The notes under the pieces were generated by a model. It saw only the letters and a list, made by a program, of their open reading frames with translations. It did no database searches and had not been told where the DNA came from. 64,000 nt of DNA from Ophioderma brevispina. Taxonomy: Eukaryota; Echinodermata; Ophiuroidea; Amphilepidida; Ophiodermatidae. Location: the NCBI GenBank assembly GCA_023653785.1, contig JAMKCH010007185.1, forward strand, positions 1-64,000. The letters run 5' to 3'. The translations under genes were made by a program, and so were the position numbers. This document shows, in pieces, positions 1 to 11,246 of the stretch; the stretch's first letter is position 1; each line of letters opens with the position of its first letter.

Positions 1-1805
1 TAATTACTGAATTTCCCGGGAAATACAAGTATTTCCAACCTAGGGCGGGAAATAGTGGAAAATTCTGGGAAATACTGGTAAATAGTGGGAAATACTTGGA
101 AATACCTTGTCGCTCCTCCCCGGGAAATACTATGGAATGAAGTACAATTTGGGGAAGACCCCGGGGGGGGTTAACCTCAAATCTATATTTTTACACAGTT
201 ATAATGTTGTGGTAATCATCTGGGTATGTTTGAAGGTTTAATTCAAATTCAACTCCCAACTCCACTACTTGATTATAATAAACCATCAACAAGTAAAGTA
301 TTATTAGATAATCAATAAGGCTAAACCCTGGGTTGTGACCACTCAGACCTTCATTTCTGAGGAGCTTAATTGCAGCACAGAGCTCCAACAGTTTTCCTCA
401 ACAGACTTTAGGAACTCACTAAATTGGCTCCTTATTACTTTTTCTATGACATGCAAGTACTATAACCCTTTTGGTTGTGCACACATAAATGAACTCAGGA
501 GAATTATTAACACGCTCCTCTTTTTTCATACTGAAGGCCTGGGCAATAATAGGTGTTGGTTCTTATGAAAAAGGACCAGCTACACTAGGATAAAATTAGA
601 ATGAAAGAGACTTTATAATAAAAGCTGCATGCAGTTAAGGATGTTCTTCGAGCACGAACAAACTTTTTACCGGACACTCCAATATTTTATAAAGGAGTCT
701 AGGTTTGACGACGGGCACCGCTACGCCATTGCGATACACACTTCCAAAGATTTCGTAAAACCACCAACAATCGAGGCACGACGTGTTCATTACGACGTCA
801 CATATACACCATGCACTAAAACATGTGGGTGTTATCTTTCCAACAATTACTGGCCCGTGGTCCGTATGCATGTACAAACCCGGAAATCACAATTCGCTGT
901 GCATCGAGGTTCCGATAGCCCATGTGAAGTGGATGAACACACGGAATATCGTAACTAGCAAACTGTATATGGAAAATGTCAATTGATTGGAAATATTTTG
1001 TGAAGTGTCAATTTTACCAATTGTGCTATATTCCACTGTCAGCCATAAGACTATGTCGTACTAAACCACTGACATTTTCGCTAACATGTGATGGACGTTT
1101 GACTCTAATTTGCAACAACAAATTGTACTACGTGTCTGGGAAATATATAGAATAAAATGTTTTGAGATTTTGGTTCAGGGCGAATCTGTTTGACGTTTCT
1201 TGTCTTTGTGAGGGGTATAAGTCTAATCACAAATGACCCAACCAAGGTTACTTATATTAAGCAGTGGCTCGCTTTCAGTATGATCGCACAATGTTGTAAG
1301 ACGTGTCGTTTGTGGCGAGTCCCGCTAGTTGTTACTACTTGTGCATCGTTAACAGTACTTGTGATTTAGCAACATGATACACAACACTGTCCTGCTGGCA
1401 AGTTCTTCTTTACCTGGGCCAATTTATTAAATATTATCTCTCTCCTGTGGCATTTAGCCACTTAACATGTATAAGTCATTTGATGTATTAAATAATTGTT
1501 AAGAAAATGATGGATTAATTGAAATGGTTGCAAGAATCTACGGATCAAACGACTTGAGAGTCCAATGCCAAGTGTTAGTGATAAAATGAAAATGCCATTA
1601 AACCCCCCACCCCTGGTCCATTTATTGGCATGAGAGTGCTTATTTGTGTTTGTTAGTTGATTTTTCATGAATTTTACAATAACATTAAATTTTTGGAAAA
1701 TGTCACTTTGAGTATTTCCCGGTATTTCCCAGTCTTTCCCGTTTTGACAAAATAATGCCTGGTGGTATTTACCGCCCGGTTATTTCACCGCAGGGTCGGG
1801 AATCC
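1..1805. mobile_element. Possible fold-back element with GGGAAATAC-repeat ends
   Basis: The first 140 bases contain at least six loose copies of a GGGAAATAC-like unit. Positions 1,712-1,790 hold the same unit in the opposite orientation (GTATTTCCC, GGTATTTCCC, and variants). Inverted arrays of a short repeat at both ends of a 1.8-kb stretch are typical of fold-back DNA transposons. The interior has no recognisable protein; the open frame at 629-958 is not one I recognise. The left end may be cut by the window edge, and no target duplication could be checked. Some other origin for the two arrays is possible. Confidence 0.4.
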
Positions 1806-2299
1806 GGCCACCACCCTGACATGTGGTTAATATGTTTTATATCCTGTAATAGCATATAGTGAGAAAGATTCGAATGGTTCTCAACACTTTGACATTTTTC
1901 ATAACCTTCTTTTAATACTTTCCGTCAATTTTTGCGAAAAAATCTACATTCAAAAAATGACGTTTCTAAAAATGTTCTCGAGCATATTTTCTAAAGAAAT
2001 TCCATTATTGTTGATTACATCTCATGTTTAATACAGGATCAGTCCATGATTTACATAATTTTTGGGTGGTCAACAAGTCCCTACCATTGGTTTTCTGGAG
2101 GGCGACAAACAGCAGTGCTATTGTTACTGTCATCCATGTCACGCCATGGAAACAATAGCAATATTTAGTAGCCACTTGGGAATAACTTTCAATCAGTTTA
2201 TCATTTGCCTTTATTGTTTTCTCTGTAAAGGGACAATCAATTTGGATACTTAAAACAAACCATATGAAAAATCATCGTTTTTCTGGTGATCCATACATA

Positions 2300-2356
2300 A
2301 TTTCTTTTTTGCTATTGTTATGACTTCCGTCAAGATTTTGCAATAACAATAGCATT
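2300..2356. repeat. Short inverted repeat (hairpin)
   Basis: TTGCTATTGTTAT at about 2,309 pairs with ATAACAATAGCA at about 2,341. A related inverted word occurs near 2,112 (GCTATTGTTACTGT) and near 2,520 (ACAGTAACAATAAGC). This suggests a small palindromic repeat family at 2.1-2.6 kb. No gene is recognised between 1.8 and 3.0 kb. Confidence 0.45.
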
Positions 2357-2993
2357 TTTCAAAATCTCCGCGGGAAACAAACAGCCAGTTCCGAGATGCG
2401 TCAACATCTATCAGTTCCTCATGGCTGGTGGTCAGTCATGTAAACGGCCGTGCGAAATTTGATAAATATGTTTACTTTTTATAATCTGGTACCTAAATAT
2501 CATTTCCGTCAATAATATTACAGTAACAATAAGCACCATAAGGTGCAGTTCTAGTGGCCACGAAACCTGATCGTGGTGTGTAGAAATTTCAATGTATTGT
2601 GCTTGTTTGTAGTCACGATAGATGATCATGTCATGGATACCATTGTATAGATTAACGCGGCAACGAATGCTGCAAGTCGGCAGTGGTACATGCATGGCGC
2701 CAGTGCTCTCGATGCCTTGTTTAGCATAGCAGTTTTCTACACATTTTCTATCCATTTGCAAGATTGTGTAACAATTTTTCCCCATACGTTGGCACTATCA
2801 ATATATCAAGCTTTTTAGCTGGGTGCAAAAAATCCCTAGCACTGAGCCGCTGCATGGCGCTATCCAATGTCTATCCGTTGTAACATAGTTGGCAGTGGTG
2901 TTTTGTAACCCACCCTTATTTAGTTTAATATCCCCTTTTTAATGAAACCAACCCTTTATATTGAAAAGTAATACCCACCCTTTTTTTTATAAT

Positions 2994-3323
2994 TCATTGG
3001 AAATTCTCACAGCTGTCACCCATTGCCGTTGGCCAAGTTGAGAGTGATGTCCGAGGAAGTTGGTGACTTTCCAGGTTGCGTCGATGGTGATTTGAGGCCG
3101 AGAATTCTCTGAATGTCTTGATGATGTCTTTCCTGATTCTGTCGGATGCGTGCCGGATGTTTCTGTGTAAAACTGCTAAGCCGTCGTCTCTGTAGAGTCC
3201 AATTTTCCCCTTTGTCGAACTTCTTGGATAGTATGGTGAGGATGTACAAGCCGATGAGGACACAAACTTCAGCGCCGTCGTAGTCTCCCATGGGGTTTTG
3301 CCGTCGAACGGTTCGTGACACAA
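2994..3323 (-). mobile_element. Penelope-like element: reverse transcriptase core, inverted fragment
   Basis: Read on the minus strand, this stretch carries the RT catalytic motif as IGLYRDDGLAV, followed by a DRIRKDIIK helix and a segment ending in ITLNLANGN. That arrangement is characteristic of Penelope-like retroelement (PLE) reverse transcriptases. The segment upstream of the motif (ALKFV / EVCVLIGLYIL) also fits. At least two frames must be combined, so the copy is dead. The matching C-terminal half of the same type of element lies just to the right on the opposite strand. The two fragments appear to meet at the same point of the family protein, so this is one rearranged element rather than two unrelated ones. 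Confidence 0.72.
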
Positions 3324-3435
3324 GTCTATTTCTCTTTGTTTACGACATCAAGTCATTATTGCTCTTTTTGTTTAACACGACCCAAGTCAAATTATTTCTC
3401 TTTTGTTGACACCAGTCATTATTTTCTCATTAAAT

Positions 3436-4340
3436 ACTACCAACCGCAAACCCAACGACCGACCAGTCTACTTCCACAAACGCGTCTCCACCACACCACC
3501 ACTACATCATCAAGAACCTACCAGCCTCCATAAGCAGACTATATCAATATTTCATACAATAGAGATACCTTCAACAACGCATCAGCATTTTACAACGACG
3601 CTCTGAAACCAGCGGATACAACGAGAAACTCACATACAGAGAACGTGCAACAGGAGACCGGCAAACGTAAAAGTAACATATCGGTTTAACACGCCTTTCA
3701 GCAAGAAGTTCCACCAACATCGGACGATCATTCATCACGCTCATCGCCAAACATTTCCCAGGCCGGATCCAAAACTCCACACGAATCAACCGGAAAACAC
3801 CTAAAAGATCAAGCGACAAGCGCATGCCAACGTCGCCAGCATCATCAAAAACCACAACAAGAAGATCGACGTTAAGGATATCAAACTACACCAACATGGA
3901 TGCAACTGTCGCAACAAGGACCTGTGCACACTGCAAGGAAAATGTTGGAAACCTAACATCATCTACAGCGCAGAAGTCGGAAACGTAGCGAACAGGGACC
4001 TAACCAAAACTACATCGGAATGACGGAACCACCTTTCAAGACTAGATCAACAAACACAAGACATCCTTCAGAAAGGGAAAAGCACCAGAACAAGCACAGA
4101 AACTCTCCAAGTCCGTGTGGCAGCTCAAGAAGAACAACCAACCCTCCGACATCAAATGGTCAATCGGATCCAGCGCCCCCGAACGTACTCAGGGAACCAG
4201 GAAATGCGACCTCTGCCTCACCGAGAGGAAGCTGGCCACATCCATGCCGACAAAAAGCAGCCTACTCCAAACAAGCGATATCCAAGTGCCGCAACGAGAC
4301 CAAATCTACTTAGCAAACCACTCCAGCATCACCTAGGATA
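3436..4340 (+). mobile_element. Penelope-like element: RT thumb, linker and GIY-YIG endonuclease, decayed
   Basis: On the plus strand the frames carry in order a KPNDRPVYFHKR segment (3,446-3,482), an RT thumb region, and a Cys-rich linker CNCRNKDLC...GKC (about 3,900-3,945). These are followed by IIYSAEV (about 3,957-3,977) and YIGMTEPPFKTR (about 4,014-4,049), the GIY and YIG parts of a GIY-YIG endonuclease. The tail has WQLKKNNQPSDIKWSI and CDLCLTE at 4,118-4,235. This order is that of endonuclease-bearing Penelope-like elements. It needs at least three frame changes, so it cannot make a protein. No terminal repeats were found. Downstream the sequence passes into GA-rich and AT-rich repeats at about 4,550. 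Confidence 0.8.
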
Positions 4341-4539
4341 ATACGGGACTACCTTACTCTACGACGTAAGCAATTTGTCACCTTCCATCTTATGCCGCCC
4401 TCTACGACCAGCAACTTCTCTCTACGACGTTCGCAAAACCGCTATAGATTTCGTCGCCTCCACCGAATGAGCAGCCAGTGTCGATGATAGCACAAGCGTG
4501 AAACTTCCGAGTAACAGACCGTTCAGAGGTTCAGGCAGG

Positions 4540-4880
4540 GAGATAGTAGATAGAGTATATAGAGAGAGAAGAGAGAGGTGAGAGAGAGGGAGTGAGGTAG
4601 AGGAGAGAGAGAGGGAGGATGGAGAGGTGATATATATATATCGATATTTATATATATGTATCTTTATGAGAGATATAAGATCTATATTTATATATATCTA
4701 AGTATAGATATATCGATCGGTATAGTATATATATTGATATATATATATATTATATTGTATATATTTATAATTATATTATTTATATTACAATGTTATATAT
4801 ATGAAGTAAATTAAATACCAAATGATATTTGTGATAAACTATATCAATACAATTATATAGAAATATAATAAAAATAAAAA
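4540..4880. repeat. GA-rich then AT-rich simple repeat
   Basis: A purine-rich GAGAGA tract (4,555-4,625) passes into a TATATA-dominated tract (4,630-4,800). It lies directly 3' of the Penelope-like element remnant, which may be why it expanded there. Confidence 0.85.
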
Positions 4881-5485
4881 AATAAAATAAATATAGGCTG
4901 ACATCAATATCACTTGGATTGCGCGCGTTTTTATTGCCATGCCATGCCACTTCATGCAATTCAACACGCAGCTGGGGTTATTAATTGTACTCAGCGTTTA
5001 GCTGGGGGGCATGAGTTTCACTCGTGCCTACCAATCCAACAAAACAAACCTGCAGTATTTATTGCGATGTTGGTGTGTGTTGTCTTCACATTTGGACCTT
5101 CACGTGGGCTAAAGGAACTAAAAACGATAAGAACCTAGTGCCAGACTACACATCTTGCCGACATCTTGGACGCTGTCGAATTCGTCGATTCCAACTCCAC
5201 CTTCACGAGACATAGTCATAAGATGTTTATCTTAAAAAATCCGGCCGAGTTGGCACCATCAACAAGCCTGCGGAGAATCAAGAAACTTCAAAGATACTTC
5301 GCATGGGATGATAGTAAGTATTTGTGTTTGTTAGCTATACAAAAAAGTCACACTCACGGAAGACAATGGGGGGACAATGGTCACAAATCCAAAATGGACA
5401 CTATTTGCGCATACCGGAAGTGTCGGTCTCAAGGGAGCATACACTCCCAACGGCTAAATTTGTCGAGGTGGCTACGTAGGGTGGT
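4881..5485. other. Unassigned stretch
   Basis: No convincing gene or repeat is seen. Open frames at 4,914-5,138 and 5,166-5,498 resemble no family I know and have no supporting splice sites. Confidence 0.4.
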
Positions 5486-5660
5486 GGCAGAATACTAAAT
5501 TCTTTCCCTCATTTTTTTTTCGAAGTATGACACCGCATGACACATTGCACCAGAAAGAATTTCGTATTCTGCCAACACCCTACGAATTCGGCAACGTTAA
5601 CGGAATAAAACACATGTTAAGGGTGCCGAATTTTAAAATTAGCGTTGGCAGAAGAGTGAA
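5484..5660. mobile_element. Short palindromic MITE, copy 1
   Basis: The half-palindrome GTATTCTGCC...GAATTCGGCAACGTTAACGG lies at 5,569-5,606 and continues through TGCCGAATTTTAAAATTAG to about 5,655. A second end fragment, GGTGGCAGAATACTAAATTC, lies at 5,482-5,503. Copy 2 (about 6,590-6,708) has the same core in reverse, and a third related copy is at about 24,220-24,330. The family is about 120 bp with ends reading (G)AATTTAGTATTCTGCCA. No coding capacity. Confidence 0.65.
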
Positions 5661-6585
5661 GTCCTGAGTTTTCAGCGAACATGCAGAAAATTTTAAGAAT
5701 TTAAAGTTACATTTTTTTGGCCACATCCGTCTCTCTAAACTGTTCCTTAACCATGGTTTGTTGTGGCCTAGTCCACTTCGTCTGCAAAATCCTTCTTTAT
5801 CTGTTTGCTTTCACATTTCCCTTGCGCTACTTCTTGCGTCAGCTCAAGTCATAACACTTCGCGGGAATTCGGCCACTGTGTAGAGACAGGGATCAGTGAC
5901 TTCGGCTCAGAAGGTAACTTGTTTGTATCCGTTAAAGGATAAAGGATATGGTCATGGTATCGTTAAGTTTTGTCTTTCCAACTGTAATTTTAGAAAACAA
6001 CTACAAAATTACAAAACACATGAGAAATATTTAGGTGTAGGATTTAGGTTGATTTCTACTTATACGTCCACAATTGTACATAATCCATACACTTTAAATG
6101 AATGTAAATAATATTGTAGGTGACATGTGTTAGTCTCATTTTTATTTCCAAAGTTCAGAAAATACTATTCTTATATAGGTATTTTGCCCAACACTCCTGT
6201 CAATTGAGGTTGTTGTTAGGCAAGCCGGAAGAGAAGTGGTGAACAGGCAAGTGTTTACCGCGCGTACCGGGTAAGATGAATTTTGTCTTCACATACTGTT
6301 ATTTCTATTATTTATGATTATATCGTTGCCGATTTTTTTTTTGCCGTTCATTGTCATGGACAATTTTGTTGATTAATAAAATGCATTTTCACTTTCAGTG
6401 TTACACTAAAACCAGATCATTCATGAATGTCATGAAATTTGATGATGATCATGATTATCATCATCATGTTTTAACTTTTTGTTGACATCATTTTACTGTT
6501 TACTTTCATTTGACAGTCGTAGTCTACAAAGAAGGTAATCATTGGAAAAATAAGGATTAAGTTAATTGGTAGAAGCAGATTTATT
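5661..6585. other. Unassigned stretch between two MITE copies
   Basis: Nothing convincing is seen. The 71-codon frame at 5,896-6,111 is not recognised. A small ATGATGATCATGATTATCATCATCAT self-complementary patch lies at about 6,441-6,466. Confidence 0.35.
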
Positions 6586-6710
6586 TAGCATCCCGGGATG
6601 AATTTAGTATTCTGCCACCACTTAAAATTCGGCACATTTAACATGCGGTTTATTCCGTTAACGTTGCCGAATTCGTAGCCTGTGGCAGAATGCTAAATTC
6701 TTTCCCTCCT
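6586..6710. mobile_element. Short palindromic MITE, copy 2
   Basis: It runs from GAATTTAGTATTCTGCCACC (6,600-6,619) to TGGCAGAATGCTAAATTC (6,682-6,700), which are inverted copies of each other. The core GTTTATTCCGTTAACGTTG is the reverse complement of the core of copy 1. Ends and core together define a non-coding, nearly palindromic DNA transposon of about 110 bp. Confidence 0.72.
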
Positions 6711-6744
6711 GATATATCTCCCTCTGTGATGTGAAGGTGACTTA

Positions 6745-7755
6745 TGCTGGTTTCATACTAACTTGTCGTGCTGTCGCAGTGTCGCACGACAAGTAATTTG
6801 TGCAACAGCGCAAGCGTAGTTAACACGTGACCATAAAACTTGCCATGTCGCCGCGACAGGCTGCGACCATGCTGCGGCAAGCTGCGACAAGCCGATAAAT
6901 CGATTAGTTTGTCGTGCTGCTCCCTGCGACAGACAGCGAAGAGTTGACTTGAACTTAACTTTTCTGCGACACCACTCGATGCCGTAAAAAAACTGACCAA
7001 TAAAAATGCACGAAGTGTTTACATATTTGTTAAACTCCTCCGCAGCGATGGGATATCGATAAAAATTATTCATTTGGGGATTTGGGTCAGACTAAACGTA
7101 AACAAATGGCGATGAAAGAAAAATGGCGCAAAAATAAAGATCTAAAAAGGAGTTTTCCAAAAGATTATCAGCCAGCAAAACGATTCAGAGGGCACTGCGA
7201 CTTCACGCCTTGCGTTTAGCAGTGTCTTCGTCCCTTCACCATGTATGCATCTCAAAATACTGCTTTGTATTGGATTTTCTGTAATATTGTCACATATATA
7301 TGTAATAACTTTTGCAAAGTAAGATCTCATTTAACCATAGTTCTTAAGTATTTACTTTATCTTCTGTATACAACCAAATAGTTGCTCTTTGTACATAACC
7401 TATGGATATCTGTATTATTAAGGTTTATCATTTTGTTTATTTTGTATACATGTTTTGTGAAGAGACAAAATAAAATATGAAAATTCCACCAATTCCCAGG
7501 TTAAGTGTCACTGAATCATTTGTGCAGTAACGGAAGTGATAGAGAGCTAGCTAGTGAAATCTGATGGATCCATGGCGCCATGATATTGAGCTGTCTGCCG
7601 CAAAAACCACGAAAAAAGTATGAAATACTCGCTGTCGCAGCGACACGCAGCAGCATTTTTTGTCGCGGCGACAAAAAACAGCAAGTAGCGCGACAACACG
7701 ACAACTTGTGGTTTTGCGACACTGCGACAGCATGACAAAAAGTATGAAGCCAGCA
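6745..7755. mobile_element. Harbinger-type DNA element with TTA target duplication
   Basis: The left terminus TGCTGGTTTCATACTAACTT (from 6,745) is matched by an inverted right terminus ending CCAGCA at 7,755. The match extends over about 42 bp with few mismatches (TGCTGTCGCAGTGTCGCA in both arms). TTA flanks both ends (6,742-6,744 and 7,756-7,758). A 3-bp TWA duplication is the hallmark of PIF/Harbinger elements. Both subterminal regions are dense in GTCGC/GCGAC words, possible transposase-binding sites. No transposase motif is seen in the 1,011-bp interior, so it is probably non-autonomous. Confidence 0.75.
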
Positions 7756-7872
7756 TTATGCCCATGATATACTTGCTGTCGCAGCGTGCGACTGTAAAAT
7801 CGCTAGTGAAAAAACGCTTGTAGCGTTTTGTCAATCGCTTCCAGCGTCAATGTCGCTTGGAGCGTCGGAGCG

Positions 7873-8370
7873 ATAGACCATTTGCACGATCCCCGAAATG
7901 CATCTCGTTTGTGCCCATTTCCTTTTTTTTTTTTTTTCCGGGAACTGTACCAGAGGTCATGTTTACAAAAAACATTTTTTGTTCGTTCGCGTCGGTACGA
8001 ACTAGTGCCTAAAAATTACAATACATAGTACCTTCCTTTTCACGTGAAGTTAATCTTACAAAATTAAATAAAAAATTTTTTGTGTTTTTTTGTTAAGGGG
8101 AAGAATACCTATGGAACAAAAAAACACTTGAGACACTGGGTTGAAATAATGGAAAAACATGATATTTTTGAGATCGTAACTGTGCCCTACTTGTCAACTG
8201 ACGGACGATGACACACCTATAGTGGGGGGCAACGTCACACAGATAGGGTAAGTTTGGTATTAAGTACGCTTCTAACCGTATGTTTTAGCCGACTTGAGCC
8301 TGGTACAAGTTCCCGGATGAAAATGGGCACCGAATGAGATGCATTCGGGGGATCTGTGCAAATGGTCTAT
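7873..8370. mobile_element. MITE with about 70-bp terminal inverted repeats
   Basis: ATAGACCATTTGCAC at 7,873 is matched by inverted GTGCAAATGGTCTAT ending at 8,370. The arms continue inward through GATCCCC, ATGCATCTC and GTGCCCATTT to CCGGGAACT...GTACCAG (about 7,937-7,953 against about 8,299-8,315). A poly-T run (7,922-7,937) interrupts the left arm. The element is about 500 bp and has no coding signal. Its superfamily is not determined; the target duplication is unclear (possibly AT). Confidence 0.7.
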
Positions 8371-9100
8371 TGAGTTGAATTCAAGTCAACTGGCTTGAGT
8401 GGGCTTGCGTCAAGTCGTTGGGTATGCTAGCGACTTAATCGATTAGATATCGGCAGTCGCTTTCCAATAAGGCGGAAGTGACTGTGTCAAAAAAAAATTC
8501 ACTACGCTTCCTTGCGGGACTGGTAGGGTATCATGGGTTGCTTAGTTAGTCTTAGGGATAAATTCACCAGTATCCCTTTTCTAGATTAACTAGGGTTCTG
8601 AGCCTGGCACAAAATGCCCTGAGTTCTGAAACAAAACTGTAATTTTTATAGACAAGGGCAAATAAAATGTTAAAAACACCAAAATTGCTCCTGGATCTGG
8701 AAATCTTATTTCAAGCCCTGTCTACTTTAGTGGAACTTAGCAAGCATACCTGATGGAGAAAGGGACCTTGGGTATTTTATAATCTCAGGGGGCCACTACT
8801 TGATGGATTAATTTGGGACCCAATCCTGATATTAAGGCCCATGCAATTCAATTCCAAGTTTATCGTTGCATTTTTTTTTATGGGTTGATGAATGGGATTT
8901 TCATCCTTTTTTCATTATTTCATCAGAATTTCATTATGGACCTGAAAAGGGTGCATAATGGAAATAATAAATGACACCAAAGAATTTTAAAGAAAGGTAG
9001 GACCACAGAAAAAAAGCTGGTTTTGACTTTCAAAGTTATCAAAAAAATTGTTTACAAACATCCTTGGCAATACTACAACATACCAATTCCTTGGCAATAG
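8371..9100. other. Unassigned stretch upstream of the death-domain exon
   Basis: No gene or promoter can be called. The 5' exons and promoter of the downstream kinase gene could lie here or before the window, but no start codon in good context and no TATA/initiator pair stands out. Confidence 0.3.
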
Positions 9101-9129
9101 GTCTCAAGAAGGTCTGGTGCATAAACGAT

Positions 9130-9407
9130 GAGCTCTGCGTTTTCAACGAGGAAGAGCTGCGAGATCTTGCCCTTCAGAGGAAATGAGTGGCAATGAGCTT
9201 GGACGAAGGCTGGGGTTTAAAAATGCTGCATCCAGCAAACTTCGCATGAACAACCAAGGTGGATGTGGGAAAATGCCATTTTTGAGATGCTGGTAGAATG
9301 GCAGGAACAGTTACCAAGTTCATGCACGGATGGCTAAGCAGAATTGACGACACCACTTGTGAAAACTAGGCGAGCAGATCTGGCCCATAAGATATCCTCA
9401 AGGAATG
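9130..9407 (+). CDS. Death-domain exon of a death-domain protein kinase gene (frame-broken)
   Basis: Three plus-strand frames together give the hallmarks of a death domain. These are NEEELRDLA (from about 9,148), NELGRRLGFKNA (9,192-9,227), WENAIFEMLVEWQEQL with the conserved tryptophan (from about 9,266), and AELTTPLVKTRRADLAHK (about 9,337-9,390). Death domains are six-helix bundles that recruit partners such as MyD88, FADD or RIP kinases in immune and death signalling. The exon ends AATG|GTATGT at 9,407, a good donor in phase 1. It needs at least two frame shifts and reads through one TAA. The 5' border is a guess. Its link to the kinase exons downstream rests on same strand, compatible phases and the known IRAK/RIPK pairing of the two domains. 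Confidence 0.62.
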
Positions 9408-9539
9408 GTATGTTAGTAGTTTCTGAAGTTAGTACTGAAATAATTACATGATGTTAATAAATACCTAATTCTTGTGGAAGGAGCGTGTGAATTAGAGTGT
9501 ACAATGCTCTACAAAATGACCATAAACATGATGCGTGAT

Positions 9540-9690
9540 TGGTCATAGTTGCCAGCCAAATCTGCGCAAGGGAACAAAGTTCACAGTGCAGTGAAAAAAG
9601 TCCTGATGAAGGGGGAAAGGAATGTCCTGATTGTAGGCAAAATGTCCTGATTGCAGGGTTAAAATGTAGTGATTGCAGAAGTGGCATAAC
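9540..9690 (+). repeat. Three imperfect tandem units of about 24 bp
   Basis: Related units GTCCTGATGAAGG, GTCCTGATTGTAGGC, GTCCTGATTGCAGGG and GTAGTGATTGCAG follow one another at 9,600-9,680. They lie in an intron of the proposed kinase gene. Overlapping open frames in this region (9,454-9,984) are low-stop chance frames and not recognised. Confidence 0.5.
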
Positions 9691-10586
9691 CAGAGGGGAG
9701 GGGCAGGGGAGGAAGCTGACACCTTTTGGGGGTACCAGACATATTCAATGCTGGGAAGGGTAACGCCTCTTTGTACGGGAGGAGTGGTGAACCCCCACAG
9801 CAAATATTATTTGGAGGAGGAGTTGGCCCAAACACTAAGGAAAGAGAGATGGGCATCCGCGCACGGGCTGCTCGGCATGACACCTTTACCTTTTTTTTTT
9901 ATCACTTCATTTTTAGAATTTTCTTATCTGGCAAGGCGTTTTTGTCTTAAAAAAATCTCACAAAAAAAAATAAACATGGCTTAAAAATGGCTCAAAACCA
10001 GATGTATTCGCCTACTTTGGGTGTTGTTCCCCTTAGCACCACAACAAACAGGATGCATTGTAATTGGACATATATGAGATTTTGACCACCACTTATGCTC
10101 TTGGAGCATAATTTGTACAACCATTTCAGAGCAACATTCATTATATTGAGTGCTGGATTCAAGTAGCATTATCGATTTAATCTGTAATGTTATCAAGGAT
10201 TAGAATTGCAAATCTGGCACTTCAATCCTTGCTGGTCCTTGTGGTTATGGGCTGACCTCGTGATCCAGTTTTCTAGGGTTCGCACTTCACTCCTGGCTTT
10301 CTTTTAAAATATTAAAATTTTCATTTTTTTTTTAGATTAGAGGGACAATTCCTCCAAAAAAGTAATTAAAACTAATAGCTGCCCTTTGAGGTACAAGCGA
10401 GACCTGCTCCTGAGCATGGTTGGGGGTCAAAAACTACCACATGCATTGTAGAACATGTATAGTACATTAGTTTAATTGGCATAAACCACTAGAGAACTAA
10501 AGGTGTTCTTACTGTAGGTTTCAGGAGGTCACTGACCTCGTTCAATGACATTGGTAGTAACCTCATTTTGTACTTTGGTTTTTAAG

Positions 10587-10726
10587 GTTTTTGTGGTACC
10601 ACAGAACCAGTCAACATTGCTTTAAGCATCTTGAAGGATAGCAATGTACTGCCTAGCAGTTCAAAATGATTGAGCCAGACACTGACCACTTGACCATATT
10701 CAGCAAAATCGCTTTCTCAACAGCAG
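10587..10726 (+). CDS. Candidate linker exon after the death domain
   Basis: A pyrimidine-rich acceptor (TTTGGTTTTTAAG|GT) opens an exon that closes at AACAGCAG|GTATGA. Starting with the G carried over in phase 1 from the death-domain exon, the frame reads GFCGTTEPVNIALSILKDSN and stays open to a TGA at about 10,667. A plus-one frame then gives MIEPDTDHLTIFSKIAFSTA up to the donor. The phase match across the intron and two adjoining open segments suggest a real exon with one indel. The peptide resembles no domain I know, and a false exon remains possible. Confidence 0.4.
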
Positions 10727-11094
10727 GTATGAATTTTTGCATTGAGGAATTTTTCAGTTTGATACCTATTCACAAAACTGAGTTGTAAAATCTATGTGCA
10801 ATACTATGTTATCTGAGGGGACTGATTTACTGAAAGTGTAAGTATAAAATAAAAATGCCTATTATTAGGACATATGTTTGAGTTTTTGTACACATAGGGT
10901 TACGCGCAATCTTCTTCAATGGACCCCAGAAGGTTCCCATGGGCCAGCAATTTGTCTTGGCGATTCCTGATGTCACAGAAAATAGTCTCTGTGTGTAATT
11001 CTTGAAAGGAGTATAACTTTAACTGGGCTTATACCAGGGTTAGTCCTTACATGATGGACCTTTTTTGTGATTTCAATATAATCTGAGAGTACAG

Positions 11095-11245
11095 TGTAAC
11101 AGGTGAGAAAATCCTTGTGGATGAGCAGAATGGCCCATCTGTGAAGAATTTCTCACTGTTATTTCCATTCGTCGTTGTGAAAGAAAAAAAATGGTTTAAA
11201 CCAGATTTAAAATTAGACTCCCTTGTAGCAGCTATAAAACATTTC
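11095..11245 (+). repeat. Short hairpin-type repeat, copy 1
   Basis: GTGAGAAAATCC (11,103) and GAATTTCTCAC (11,144) form an inverted pair around AGAATGGCCCATCTGTGAAG. A related copy lies at 36,170-36,270 (AGAACGGTCCATCTATGAGG). Both are followed by a GTGAAAGAAAAAAAA-like stretch. It is a dispersed palindromic repeat with no coding sense. Confidence 0.55.
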
Positions 11246-11246
11246 C

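Noticed and set aside
2062..2253. Cys-rich 63-codon frame (KQQCYCYCHPCH)
   Set aside because: Short, no splice support, and the Cys codons come from a TGTTACTG-type repeat word that recurs nearby in both orientations.
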